Source: a bacterium
GTDB lineage: Bacteria > UBA9089 > UBA9088
Direction of reading: 5' to 3'
Length of the DNA stretch: 8,508 bases
Assembly (NCBI GenBank): GCA_003498085.1
Contig: DNCM01000172.1
Coordinates: 1-8,508 of the forward strand
Below, piece by piece: positions 1-6,056 of the stretch; the first letter of the stretch is position 1, and the number at the start of each line of letters is the position of its first letter. Under the pieces are notes generated by a model that saw only the letters and a list, made by a program, of their open reading frames with translations, ran no database searches and was not told the origin of the DNA. A program made the position numbers and the translations under genes.

Positions 1-210
1 CTTAAAGACAAAGACAAATGGAGAGAAGATAATGGATATGGAAAGAGATGGAAGGTAGAGGGAAGATACTCGGTCTTTAAAAGAATATTTGGTGAGTATG
101 TTGCAGGAAGGACAATAGAAGCTCAAAAGAAAGAGGTTGGGATAAAAGTAAGCCTTATGAATCTATTTACCTTCTTTACTATGGGAGGAATGATGAGTGA
201 ATTAGCTTAA
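1..210 (+). pseudogene. C-terminal part of a DDE transposase (IS4/IS5-like), cut by the window edge
   Basis: Frame 1 is open from the first base to TAA at 208-210, giving 69 residues. The fragment shows Y13, R16, E20 and K27, which fits exactly the Y-x2-R-x3-E-x6-K signature known from IS4-type DDE transposases. E20 would be the catalytic glutamate of the DDE triad. It is followed by an FKRIFGE segment and a KVSLMNLF-like helix, as expected near the C-terminus of DDE_Tnp_1 proteins. The start and the first two acidic residues lie outside the window, so I cannot tell whether the full gene is intact; it is listed as partial. The right terminal inverted repeat of the element cannot be defined without the left end. 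It marks the left part of the window as mobile or accessory DNA. Confidence 0.8.
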
Positions 211-253
211 TCTTTTAAGTTAAAAAACAAAAAGAAATGGTAAATAAACTTAA

Positions 254-280
254 TCTTTGTAAAAATTTAAAAAACAAAGA
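254..280. repeat. 7-bp perfect inverted repeat, AT-rich loop
   Basis: TCTTTGT at 254-260 is mirrored by ACAAAGA at 274-280 around a 13-nt A/T loop. It lies 44 nt after the transposase stop. It could be a weak hairpin or part of the element's end. There is no following T-run, so I do not call it an intrinsic terminator. In DNA this AT-rich a 7-bp match can occur by chance. Confidence 0.3.
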
Positions 281-294
281 AAAAGGAAGGAGTG

Positions 295-426
295 ATGTTA
301 AAATTAATTATTCAACAGAGTAAAAAGTTTTTCATTTTTTCCTCCATTAAATACCATTTTTATTATTTATCGGCATTTTGGAAGATTTTCTTAAGAATTT
401 GTTGGTTTGTTATCCTGTTTGTATGA
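295..426 (+). CDS. Possible 43-residue hydrophobic basic peptide (doubtful)
   Basis: ATG at 295 follows a purine-rich Shine-Dalgarno-like stretch (AAGGAAGGAG at 283-292) and is open to TGA at 424-426. The predicted peptide is rich in F, I, L, Y and K, with a hydrophobic C-terminal half ending in WFVILFV, so it could be a single-span membrane peptide. The composition is also what random AT-rich DNA gives, and the first 12-bp repeat copy lies inside it. I see no family match. It is listed because the ribosome-binding site is good. Confidence 0.2.
   Translation: MLKLIIQQSKKFFIFSSIKYHFYYLSAFWKIFLRICWFVILFV
368..379 (+). repeat. 12-bp direct repeat TATCGGCATTTT, copy 1
   Basis: The sequence TATCGGCATTTT occurs here and again at 502-513, 134 bp apart. 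The CGGC core stands out in very AT-rich surroundings, and similarity continues loosely on the right (GGA-like bases). This copy lies about 80 bp upstream of the -35 box at 461. The two copies could be operator half-sites for an autoregulating antitoxin or another repressor, or a coincidence. Confidence 0.45.
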
Positions 427-460
427 ATATTTTTTATCTTAATTTTCCTGCAAAAACTTG

Positions 461-489
461 TTGACAATCACTTTTTTCCACTCTATACT
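461..489 (+). promoter_or_regulatory. Sigma70-type promoter, near consensus
   Basis: A perfect -35 hexamer TTGACA (461-466) is followed by a 17-bp spacer and the -10 hexamer TATACT (484-489), a 5 of 6 match. This is the best promoter in the window. Transcription would start near 495-498 and run into the antitoxin/toxin remnants from about 565. Whether transcripts continue into the operon at 1402 is unknown, but no strong promoter is seen closer to 1402 and no clear terminator lies between. Confidence 0.7.
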
Positions 490-501
490 ATATATAATAT
501 A

Positions 502-513
502 TATCGGCATTTT
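502..513 (+). repeat. 12-bp direct repeat TATCGGCATTTT, copy 2
   Basis: This is an exact second copy of the 12-mer at 368-379. It lies immediately downstream of the predicted transcription start of the promoter at 461-489. A repressor bound here would block transcription, which fits the usual autoregulation of toxin-antitoxin loci. The operator role is inference only. Confidence 0.45.
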
Positions 514-564
514 TGAGGATAAAACTTTAGAACTTTTTTAAAGATTTGTGCAGGATACTATAAA

Positions 565-690
565 TTGATTCCTAAAAAGACCAAAAAAGAAAAAACAACT
601 GAATTGGCATGGAGTGATTTGATGTTATTAAGTGATGAAATTACTAATTTGTGGAAAGGTCCTTCAGCAGTTGATGAAATTCGAGACTAA
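565..690 (+). CDS. VapB-like antitoxin C-terminal region, probably a remnant
   Basis: An open frame to TAA at 688-690 encodes a lysine-rich stretch followed by a tail with LWKGPSAVDEIRD. This resembles the C-terminal toxin-binding end of small antitoxins encoded just upstream of PIN toxins. The only start-like codon at a sensible place is TTG at 565; no good Shine-Dalgarno site or ATG precedes it, and the frame is open upstream only to 523. At about 41 residues it lacks a recognisable DNA-binding N-terminus such as an AbrB-type fold, so it may be truncated or a short antitoxin type. The next ORF, starting 15 nt later, is PIN-like, which supports the assignment. Confidence 0.5.
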   Translation: MIPKKTKKEKTTELAWSDLMLLSDEITNLWKGPSAVDEIRD

Positions 691-705
691 AGGGAGAAAT
701 GGTAA

Positions 706-804
706 ATGATAAATTTAATAGTTGATAGCTCTGTCTTTGTGGCTGTTTTACGAAAGGATGAAGATAAACATAAAAAATTGGAGGTGAATAAATATATTAC
801 CTAA
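706..804 (+). pseudogene. VapC-like PIN-domain toxin, N-terminal fragment only
   Basis: ATG at 706 is preceded by AGGGAG (691-696). The product begins MINLIVDSSVFVAVL followed by a K-D-E-D-K-H segment, the typical first strand of a PIN domain with the first catalytic aspartate (D7). PIN toxins cleave RNA and are usually about 130 residues. This frame stops after 32 residues at TAA 802-804, so the other acidic residues are missing. Homology seems to end around residue 24, where an unrelated gene's ribosome-binding site (780-787) begins. This points to a deletion or insertion junction near 775-780 and an inactive toxin. Confidence 0.6.
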
Positions 805-1045
805 AATACATTTATTACAAGAAAAAGAGCGTCTACCAGCGGACTTTTAGGAAGATCATAAATGGGCATTGGAACATTATGACGCTCTTCGTAGAAAATA
901 TGCTGATATGTGGGTAGCAATTGCAGGCAAGAAGATAATAGCTTCTGGAAAAGATTTAACCGATGAAAAGGAAGAATCTATACGCCAAAAAATAGGTAGG
1001 CCACTTGTTACACTTTTTGTAGAGGGACAGGCGAGAATACTATAA
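794..1045 (+). pseudogene. DUF5678-like small protein, decayed
   Basis: In this frame an 83-codon reading ends at TAA 1043-1045. Its middle contains WALEHYDALRRKYADMWVAI followed by a short K-K-I-I-A-S-G-K turn. This is the pattern I associate with DUF5678 proteins (a YxxLxxKYxxxWVA core, then IASG and a C-terminal FVEG strand). Two lesions are visible. TAG at 848-850 interrupts the frame just before the E-D-H-K-W segment. At the place where a start is expected, 6 nt after a fine GGAGGTGA (780-787), the codon is ATA (794-796), not ATG. Function of the family is unknown; such genes often sit beside retropepsin-like genes, as here. The domain name is from recall, not a search. Confidence 0.6.
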
Positions 1046-1302
1046 ATAAAAGGATTCAACTTTTCTTTTCTACAGAACCTGTAATTGACGGTAAAACTGA
1101 GGTAGAGCTACATAAGAGGATTAGATTGTTATCAGTCGTACAGTTTGTGACCTATGAGACATGGAGTCAGCCTGAATCTGCCATCGTAGATACAGGTGCT
1201 CCAATTTCTCTTATAATAATTGGATTTGAAAAATTACTTTCTGAATTTGATGTTTTCTTTAGTTACCATACTCAACATGCTTTTGTTAAAGCAGTTAAAT
1301 AG
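1042..1302 (+). pseudogene. Retropepsin-like aspartic protease fragment, possibly fused to foreign sequence
   Basis: The frame is open across the DUF5678-like stop to TAG 1300-1302. It contains SAIVDTGAPISLI, a classic D-T-G active-site loop (codons 1189-1197) of retropepsin-like proteases, in which the second aspartate is supplied by dimerisation. There is no ATG or GTG start at a reasonable place; the overlap position has ATA (1042-1044). After ISLI the usual continuation of the family is not seen. The tail instead reads FDVFFSYHTQ and stops, so the protease is cut short. Taken with the preceding DUF5678-like remnant, this is probably a decayed two-gene unit. Confidence 0.5.
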
Positions 1303-1405
1303 ATTTGATGTGGCAAGATTTATCAAATATCTGAGATGTTCAAAAGGATATAAGTATCGAGAGTTAAAAAAGAATTTTATGGATAAAGGAAGGATAAAAA
1401 GATGA
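1220..1405 (+). CDS. Short ORF of unknown origin leading into the operon (doubtful)
   Basis: A 61-residue frame with only a TTG start (1220) ends at TGA 1403-1405, so its stop overlaps the kinase ATG at 1402 (ATGA). The N-terminal part overlaps the protease fragment in another frame and is unlikely to be real. The C-terminal part, from about 1300 on, is rich in R, K, Y and E and looks coding-like (for example RFDVARFIKYLR). It may be the tail of a lost gene that once preceded the operon. I recognise no family. Its end contains the Shine-Dalgarno site of the kinase. Confidence 0.25.
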   Translation: MDLKNYFLNLMFSLVTILNMLLLKQLNRFDVARFIKYLRCSKGYKYRELKKNFMDKGRIKR

Positions 1406-3573
1406 AGATTAGCAATATAGAGCCGTTAGAGATTACTAAGATTACGGATTTGATTCCAGAGAGGACACTGGAACTGCTTTTAAGAGGGCTTGGTGAATTG
1501 GGAGCTACCCTGGTTGTTGAAGAAAAGGATGAGAATGGAAAGATCAACAGAGTGCCTTTGCCCAAAGATACTCTAAAAAGATATTGGACACCCCTTTGTG
1601 AATATTATGACCATTTTCCATCCGGAAAGCATGAATGTGTAACTGATACCCAAAGAAGGGCTAAAGAGATTATTGAAAAGAATATAACAAAGCCAAGAGT
1701 AGTTTATTGTCATCTGGGGTTATCGGTTGTCGCTATTCCGTTTGTCTTTAAGGGTAAGGTTATTGGAGTTCTATTTGGTGGAAAAAAGAGATTACAAGGA
1801 AGCAATATTTACGAAAGGCTTGAAGGGTTTGTAAAGAAACATCCATCTATTTTAAAAGAAGAGGCTGTCTATGACGGAGAAAAGGAAGGGGTTAAATGGA
1901 AAGGTAAGAAATTTGAGCTTTCTGAAGCAAAGGGTTTAATAAATAATATTCCTGAAATTGGTGAGGAAGAGTTTCAGGAAGAGATTAAAAACTTGGAGAG
2001 AGCAGCGGGTGATATCATTAAAGTTGGTAAAGATAATTACAATGCAGAAAGCCGCCTGAAAAACCAACAGTTTCTTTCCGATATTATGGGATATTTCATC
2101 AATAATTACAGTGTTGGCAGGACATCTCTGAAAGATATTCTCCAGCCCATCGTTAATAAAATAACCGAATTTGCAAGGGCAAAATGTAGTATGTTCCTCT
2201 GGAATGGGGAGTGCATCATTACTCATTGCGGTGGACAGACATGTGAAATCAAATGCTCTTCTGTTTCTGTTAAAGATAAGATAGGGGTAATTGAAGATTT
2301 AATAAAGAGCAAATTTAAAAGTAAGGATGAGATAGATTACTTTCTTACAAAAGATTTGAATGATACTGAGGTTTTAGAGGAGATAAAATCACTTCTGGAA
2401 ATTGCTCCTGATTATTCTATTTATGCAAAGTCTATTGTCTTAATGGATGGGTCAAAAGGATTCTTTGTTCTTGGGGACCCCAAAGGTGAAGAGAATGATT
2501 TTGATAGTGATTGTGCTGAGTTTTTGAGTCTTGTTACTGAGAGAATTAAATCACAGATTGACCTCTACCTGACAGATGAAACAAAGAGTGAGTTTATGTC
2601 CGAGATGACCCATCGGCTAATATCACCAATGCAATCTATAATTGATGGAAGTGGTTATCTTGAGGAGCACTTAAAAGAAAAATATCCAAATGATTCAGAA
2701 ACCCAATTTGCTATTCAAGGGATTATAGATGGAGTAGTTCGCCTTGACCATCAGATAAAAAATTATTATTATATTACTACTATAGGCAAGGGAGAGTGGA
2801 ATTATAATTTTCAATCCCATCCTATAGTTGTATTAATCAAAAAATGTGCGAGGAGATTTCGACCAAGTGCCACAAATCGTAGAATTAAAATTATCACCAT
2901 ACTACCACCAAATGATATATATTTGTTTAGTATTAATAAAAAATTTCAGGGCAACTTGGATAATAGCAATCTCTCCGAGGAGTTACTGAAGGCATTTAAG
3001 GAAGAAGGGCATTTGTATTTGCAAAATCCAACTATTGAAGTCAAAAAGAAGGATAAAGAATGGGTGATAATTGACGGAAAAAGTATGGGAAAATATAGCG
3101 TTATAAATGAAGAAAACAGGCTAAACATTTATGGAGATGCTATTGATAAAAGAACTGAGTTTGACTGGGATACAATGGAGATGGTAGTAAGTAATTTGCT
3201 GGATAATGCAGTTAAATATTCCCATTTTGACAGGGATATCTTTATTGAGGCATCCTTTAATGATGCAGAAAAGACTTATAGTATTTCTGTATCTGACCGC
3301 GGCTTGGGCATTGATAAGGAAGAATATGAGAGTATCCTTAAAAAATATTATAGAGGGAAAAATATGATGGACCCCATAAGATGGATACCAGGGACAGGAA
3401 TTGGCTTATTTGTTGTTGACGAGATTATAAAGGAACATCAAGGGAAAATAATTGTAAGTAGTGAACTTTTGAAAGGAAAAGAGAAAGGCGATGTATACCA
3501 TACTATCTTTGAGATTTTTCTGCCATACTATTGGCAAAAAGGAGGAAAAGATGAAGAAAATTCTATTTATTGA
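1402..3573 (+). CDS. PocR-GAF sensor histidine kinase
   Basis: Start ATG 1402 has AGGAAGGA at 1387-1394, 7 nt away. The 723-residue protein has no obvious signal peptide or membrane span, so it should sense in the cytoplasm. Residues about 20-150 look like a PocR sensory domain, with C66, C79 and a C103-H104 pair followed by a V-I-G-V-L-F-G-G strand. Residues about 190-220 are helical. Residues about 224-392 are GAF-like. The H-box is at H404 (MTHRLISP, P409 kept). The ATP lid domain shows N598/N602, a G1 box D632-R-G-L-G-I-D, and G664-T-G-I-G-L. It should autophosphorylate H404 and pass phosphate to the receiver encoded next. Two oddities are Arg at H+1, where Glu or Asp is usual, and about 200 residues between H-box and N-box, much longer than normal. 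The ligand is unknown; PocR domains are associated with small hydrocarbon-derived ligands, and bound metal or iron-sulfur through the cysteines is possible. Confidence 0.88.
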   Translation: MKISNIEPLEITKITDLIPERTLELLLRGLGELGATLVVEEKDENGKINRVPLPKDTLKRYWTPLCEYYDHFPSGKHECVTDTQRRAKEIIEKNITKPRVVYCHLGLSVVAIPFVFKGKVIGVLFGGKKRLQGSNIYERLEGFVKKHPSILKEEAVYDGEKEGVKWKGKKFELSEAKGLINNIPEIGEEEFQEEIKNLERAAGDIIKVGKDNYNAESRLKNQQFLSDIMGYFINNYSVGRTSLKDILQPIVNKITEFARAKCSMFLWNGECIITHCGGQTCEIKCSSVSVKDKIGVIEDLIKSKFKSKDEIDYFLTKDLNDTEVLEEIKSLLEIAPDYSIYAKSIVLMDGSKGFFVLGDPKGEENDFDSDCAEFLSLVTERIKSQIDLYLTDETKSEFMSEMTHRLISPMQSIIDGSGYLEEHLKEKYPNDSETQFAIQGIIDGVVRLDHQIKNYYYITTIGKGEWNYNFQSHPIVVLIKKCARRFRPSATNRRIKIITILPPNDIYLFSINKKFQGNLDNSNLSEELLKAFKEEGHLYLQNPTIEVKKKDKEWVIIDGKSMGKYSVINEENRLNIYGDAIDKRTEFDWDTMEMVVSNLLDNAVKYSHFDRDIFIEASFNDAEKTYSISVSDRGLGIDKEEYESILKKYYRGKNMMDPIRWIPGTGIGLFVVDEIIKEHQGKIIVSSELLKGKEKGDVYHTIFEIFLPYYWQKGGKDEENSIY

Positions 3574-3961
3574 GGATGAGAGAATTACGGTTAGGGAACT
3601 TATAAAGAAGTTAGAAAAAAATTATGCGGTAGATGTAGTTGAGGATGGGAATAGTGCCTTAAATTATTTAAACCAGAACCAATATGACCTTATCTTCTTA
3701 GATATAATGCTACCCCATGGTGAAGGTAGCAGGATACCACCTGATGTTCGCCCCAAACAAACAGGTATTGAGATTTTGAGGAAGATAAGAGAGGGGGAGA
3801 CAAAGAATTCACCCCAAATTCCAGTGGTTGTTTTAACTGCAGTAAGCGATATGTTTGACATTAAAGAGATTAAAAGGTGTGGACCAACAAGTTTATTACA
3901 CAAGCCTAAGGAAATTATCGTGCTTTACGAAGCTATAGTTGAGGCAATAGAGAGTAAATAG
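3551..3961 (+). CDS. Stand-alone response regulator receiver (CheY-like)
   Basis: I place the start at ATG 3551, preceded by AAGGAGG just before 3546, because MKKILFIEDE is the usual first strand of a receiver; the in-frame ATG at 3491 would only add a non-homologous extension. The 136-residue product is one receiver domain with the acidic pair E8/D9, phosphoacceptor D51 (LIFLDIMLP), T96 (VVVLTAVSD) and K118 (LHKP). It has no DNA-binding or enzymatic output domain. It overlaps the kinase gene by 23 nt, so translation is probably coupled and the kinase is the natural partner. There is an insertion of about 13 residues between D51 and the GIEIL helix (roughly residues 55-71, rich in G, P and R). 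It probably acts by binding a partner, perhaps the EAL protein or cyclase encoded next (inference). Confidence 0.88.
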   Translation: MKKILFIEDERITVRELIKKLEKNYAVDVVEDGNSALNYLNQNQYDLIFLDIMLPHGEGSRIPPDVRPKQTGIEILRKIREGETKNSPQIPVVVLTAVSDMFDIKEIKRCGPTSLLHKPKEIIVLYEAIVEAIESK

Positions 3962-3966
3962 ATTTT

Positions 3967-5448
3967 GTGAGAAAGAGGATTATGAATAAAAGCCATGAAT
4001 TATGTCCATACGAAAAAACCCTTCTTGAAAGATTTAAGAAGGGATTTTACCACTATGTCTTTGAGGCATGGGAAAAGAATAAATCTAAAGGGATTGAAGA
4101 TATATTTCTCAAAGCTATATGCAGGCTTTTTGATGTAGAGATGACCCTTGTTGCAGAGGGAGAGGAAAGAGATAATCTTAAGGTTAAATATATGTATCCA
4201 GAAAAAAAGGCGATGATAGAAGAAAGATTGTCTCTAAGAGAAGAAAGTGGTTCTTACGATGACTTAAGTAATGCCAATTTAAAGGGGTTGAGGCCACTTG
4301 TTGACCAGGGAATTAACTCAATTCTTTTCATACCCATAAACGAGAAAGAATATCTCTTTATGTGCAACAGAAATACCCCGGTAATCCTTGACCGCCTCTT
4401 TACTAGCTATGACCTGCTCTTTGGTAAAATCCTATCCAAATATATATTCCCGCAATACAAGGGGGTTTCTCGAAAGGAACTGGATAGGAAGATATACGAA
4501 GGCAAATTTCAGAGGGAACTTGAAACAATTATTGCACGGGTAGTAAGTAGATATAAGGCAGTAAGTAGTTATGAGGAAGAATTAAAATTTAAAGAAGATG
4601 ATATCTCTAAAGAGCTTCAAACAGAAGATAAGGATGAGATTAAAGAACTCTTGAAAGAGGCTGAAAAAAAGATTGATATGTGGTTTATGCCTATTGTTTC
4701 TTTGATCACCAGAGAGATATATGGATATGAGATGTTGGCCAGGGATATCACAGAAGAAAAACCAGGGTTTCCAAAGGATATCTTTGCAAGGGCAAAGACA
4801 TTGGGTAAAGATGCACTTATCCAATTAGACTGTCTCTGTATCAAGAAGGTCTTTGATAAACTGAAGAGGGATGGTTATCCTGAAGGCAAGTTTTTATTTA
4901 TCAACATCTACCCAGCTACCATATATGATAGTTCTTTTGAGAAGATAGTAAAAGAGGTAGCAGAAGAGAAGGAAACCCCTATAATTTTGCCCTGGTTTAT
5001 TGTCTTTGAGATTGTGGAGACTGGACCGATCGAAGATTATAAGAAGTTCAGAAAACGAATCAAGGAACTTCTTAATTATCAGGTCAATTTCGCTGATGAT
5101 GACCATGGTTCAGGACTGGCAACCAATGAGAGACTTTTGGAATTAAAGCCAAATCATATAAAGATAGGAGGGAATTTTATAGTCCATCTACTGGCAGATG
5201 AGGCTAGAAAGGATTTGGTGAGAGGTGCGGTAGGAGCCAGCCGTGAATTTGGCGGAAGGGTAATTGCTGAGAATATTGAGAAAGGAGAACACTCTGAAGA
5301 ACTCATCAAGACATTAAAAGAGATTGGGGTAAGTTTTGGACAGGGGTATCTCTTCGGAGAGGCAGAAGAAAGTTTCCCTTCAATCAAGGAAGAATCTGCT
5401 AAAAGACCAAAAACAAACCAAGAAAAAAATAAAGGAAGAAGAAGATGA
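3967..5448 (+). CDS. GAF-like/EAL c-di-GMP phosphodiesterase
   Basis: The 493-residue frame begins at GTG 3967; ATG 3982 (five codons later) is an alternative, with AGAGGA only 2-3 nt before it. Residues about 30-160 look GAF-like, including the GINSILFIPI strand. Residues about 165-240 are charged and helical, a likely coiled-coil linker. The C-terminal EAL domain (about 240-470) hydrolyses c-di-GMP to pGpG in active family members. All metal and catalytic positions can be found: E255 (EMLAR instead of EALxR), N313, E348 and E351 (FEIVE), D378 and D379, K399, E435 (AENIE), Q459 (QGYLFG). Variants include HGSG where FGTG is usual and Gly after K-I. I predict an active enzyme. The last 20 residues are a lysine-rich tail. 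No GGDEF domain is present here or in the operon. The stop overlaps the next start (ATGA). Confidence 0.85.
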   Translation: MRKRIMNKSHELCPYEKTLLERFKKGFYHYVFEAWEKNKSKGIEDIFLKAICRLFDVEMTLVAEGEERDNLKVKYMYPEKKAMIEERLSLREESGSYDDLSNANLKGLRPLVDQGINSILFIPINEKEYLFMCNRNTPVILDRLFTSYDLLFGKILSKYIFPQYKGVSRKELDRKIYEGKFQRELETIIARVVSRYKAVSSYEEELKFKEDDISKELQTEDKDEIKELLKEAEKKIDMWFMPIVSLITREIYGYEMLARDITEEKPGFPKDIFARAKTLGKDALIQLDCLCIKKVFDKLKRDGYPEGKFLFINIYPATIYDSSFEKIVKEVAEEKETPIILPWFIVFEIVETGPIEDYKKFRKRIKELLNYQVNFADDDHGSGLATNERLLELKPNHIKIGGNFIVHLLADEARKDLVRGAVGASREFGGRVIAENIEKGEHSEELIKTLKEIGVSFGQGYLFGEAEESFPSIKEESAKRPKTNQEKNKGRRR

Positions 5449-6056
5449 TTTATGTAAGAGACAAAAATCTTCGCAATACAACAAGACCCGAGAGTATTCT
5501 GGTAGTGGATATATGCGACTCAAGAAAGATTGGAAGAAAATATGGGGATAATTTCATAAAGCACATCAAGGAGAGGGTAGAAAATATTATGGTCCCCGGT
5601 TTCAAGGGCTATAATTGTTTAGCCATAAAAGACCTTGGAGACGGATTTATGGCTACTTTTGAAGAGAATGAGGAGGCAGTTAGAGCAGCTATCCATGGCT
5701 TTTCAATAATCCAGCGATTTAATGAATCGGATGAGAATCTGCGTATCCCTATTGAACTCCGTTTTGCTATTCACTTTGGAGAGGTTTATATCAATAACGA
5801 TGGAGACCGACAACACAATGAAGTCTCAATGACCTTTACCATTAGAGATCTAACAGAAAAAGATAGAAAGAAAAAGTCCAGAGTCAACCCTAACTTTCCT
5901 GATAAGAATAGAATTTTGATAAGTGCAAAGGTTTATGAAGATATTAAGGATATTCCTGATATACGCTGTAAGGATTTAGGATTCTTTAAATTAAAAGGGA
6001 GTGAAGAATTGCATCCTATATACCAAATCCAACTTAATATAATTGGAGGTACCTAA
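5445..6056 (+). CDS. Class III nucleotide cyclase homology domain protein
   Basis: ATG 5445 overlaps the EAL gene stop by 4 nt and has AAGGAAG at 5432-5438. The 203-residue protein is essentially one cyclase homology domain. The two metal aspartates are D22 (LVVDICDS) and D66 (KDLGDGF), with K62 before it at the base-recognition position known from adenylate cyclases. RFAIHFGEV matches the GxHxGE strand, R134 can be the phosphate-binding arginine, and FKLKGSEELHPIYQI matches the closing LKG...Y strand. The position usually filled by the transition-state Asn appears to be T130, and the loop before it does not show the usual base-specifying Asp. The product nucleotide therefore cannot be predicted, and reduced activity is possible. 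A homodimer is expected. Co-expression with an EAL enzyme and a nuclease-like protein suggests signalling control of the downstream proteins. Pycsar cyclases are also class III, but that assignment is not shown. Confidence 0.8.
   Translation: MIYVRDKNLRNTTRPESILVVDICDSRKIGRKYGDNFIKHIKERVENIMVPGFKGYNCLAIKDLGDGFMATFEENEEAVRAAIHGFSIIQRFNESDENLRIPIELRFAIHFGEVYINNDGDRQHNEVSMTFTIRDLTEKDRKKKSRVNPNFPDKNRILISAKVYEDIKDIPDIRCKDLGFFKLKGSEELHPIYQIQLNIIGGT

Larger units (their letters stand above)
211..460. other. AT-rich spacer between transposase and promoter
   Basis: No convincing gene is seen here. It probably contains the right end of the insertion element. It holds a short perfect inverted repeat (254-260 with 274-280), a weak candidate micro-ORF (295-426) and the first copy of a 12-bp repeat (368-379). 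Confidence 0.5.

Noticed and set aside
848..850. TAG read as an amino acid (recoded genetic code)
   Set aside because: TAG ends the receiver gene at 3959-3961 normally, and the same frame also lacks a proper start, so simple decay explains it better.
877..1059. Open frame on the minus strand across the DUF5678-like remnant
   Set aside because: It is antisense to a frame with recognisable protein pattern (YxxLxxKYxxxWVA) and shows no motif or ribosome-binding site of its own.
211..1400. CRISPR array or tRNA gene in the gene-poor left region
   Set aside because: No regularly spaced repeats of CRISPR size and no cloverleaf-like sequence with a TTC-arm pattern were seen; the only exact repeat found is the 12-mer present twice.
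1300..1401. Dedicated promoter directly upstream of the kinase gene
   Set aside because: A TATAAG-like hexamer occurs near 1350, but no matching -35 box lies at the right distance, so I do not call it.
3491..3550. Longer start for the receiver at ATG 3491
   Set aside because: The extra 20 residues lie wholly inside the kinase coding region and do not look like a receiver; the Shine-Dalgarno site and the family's first strand both point to 3551.
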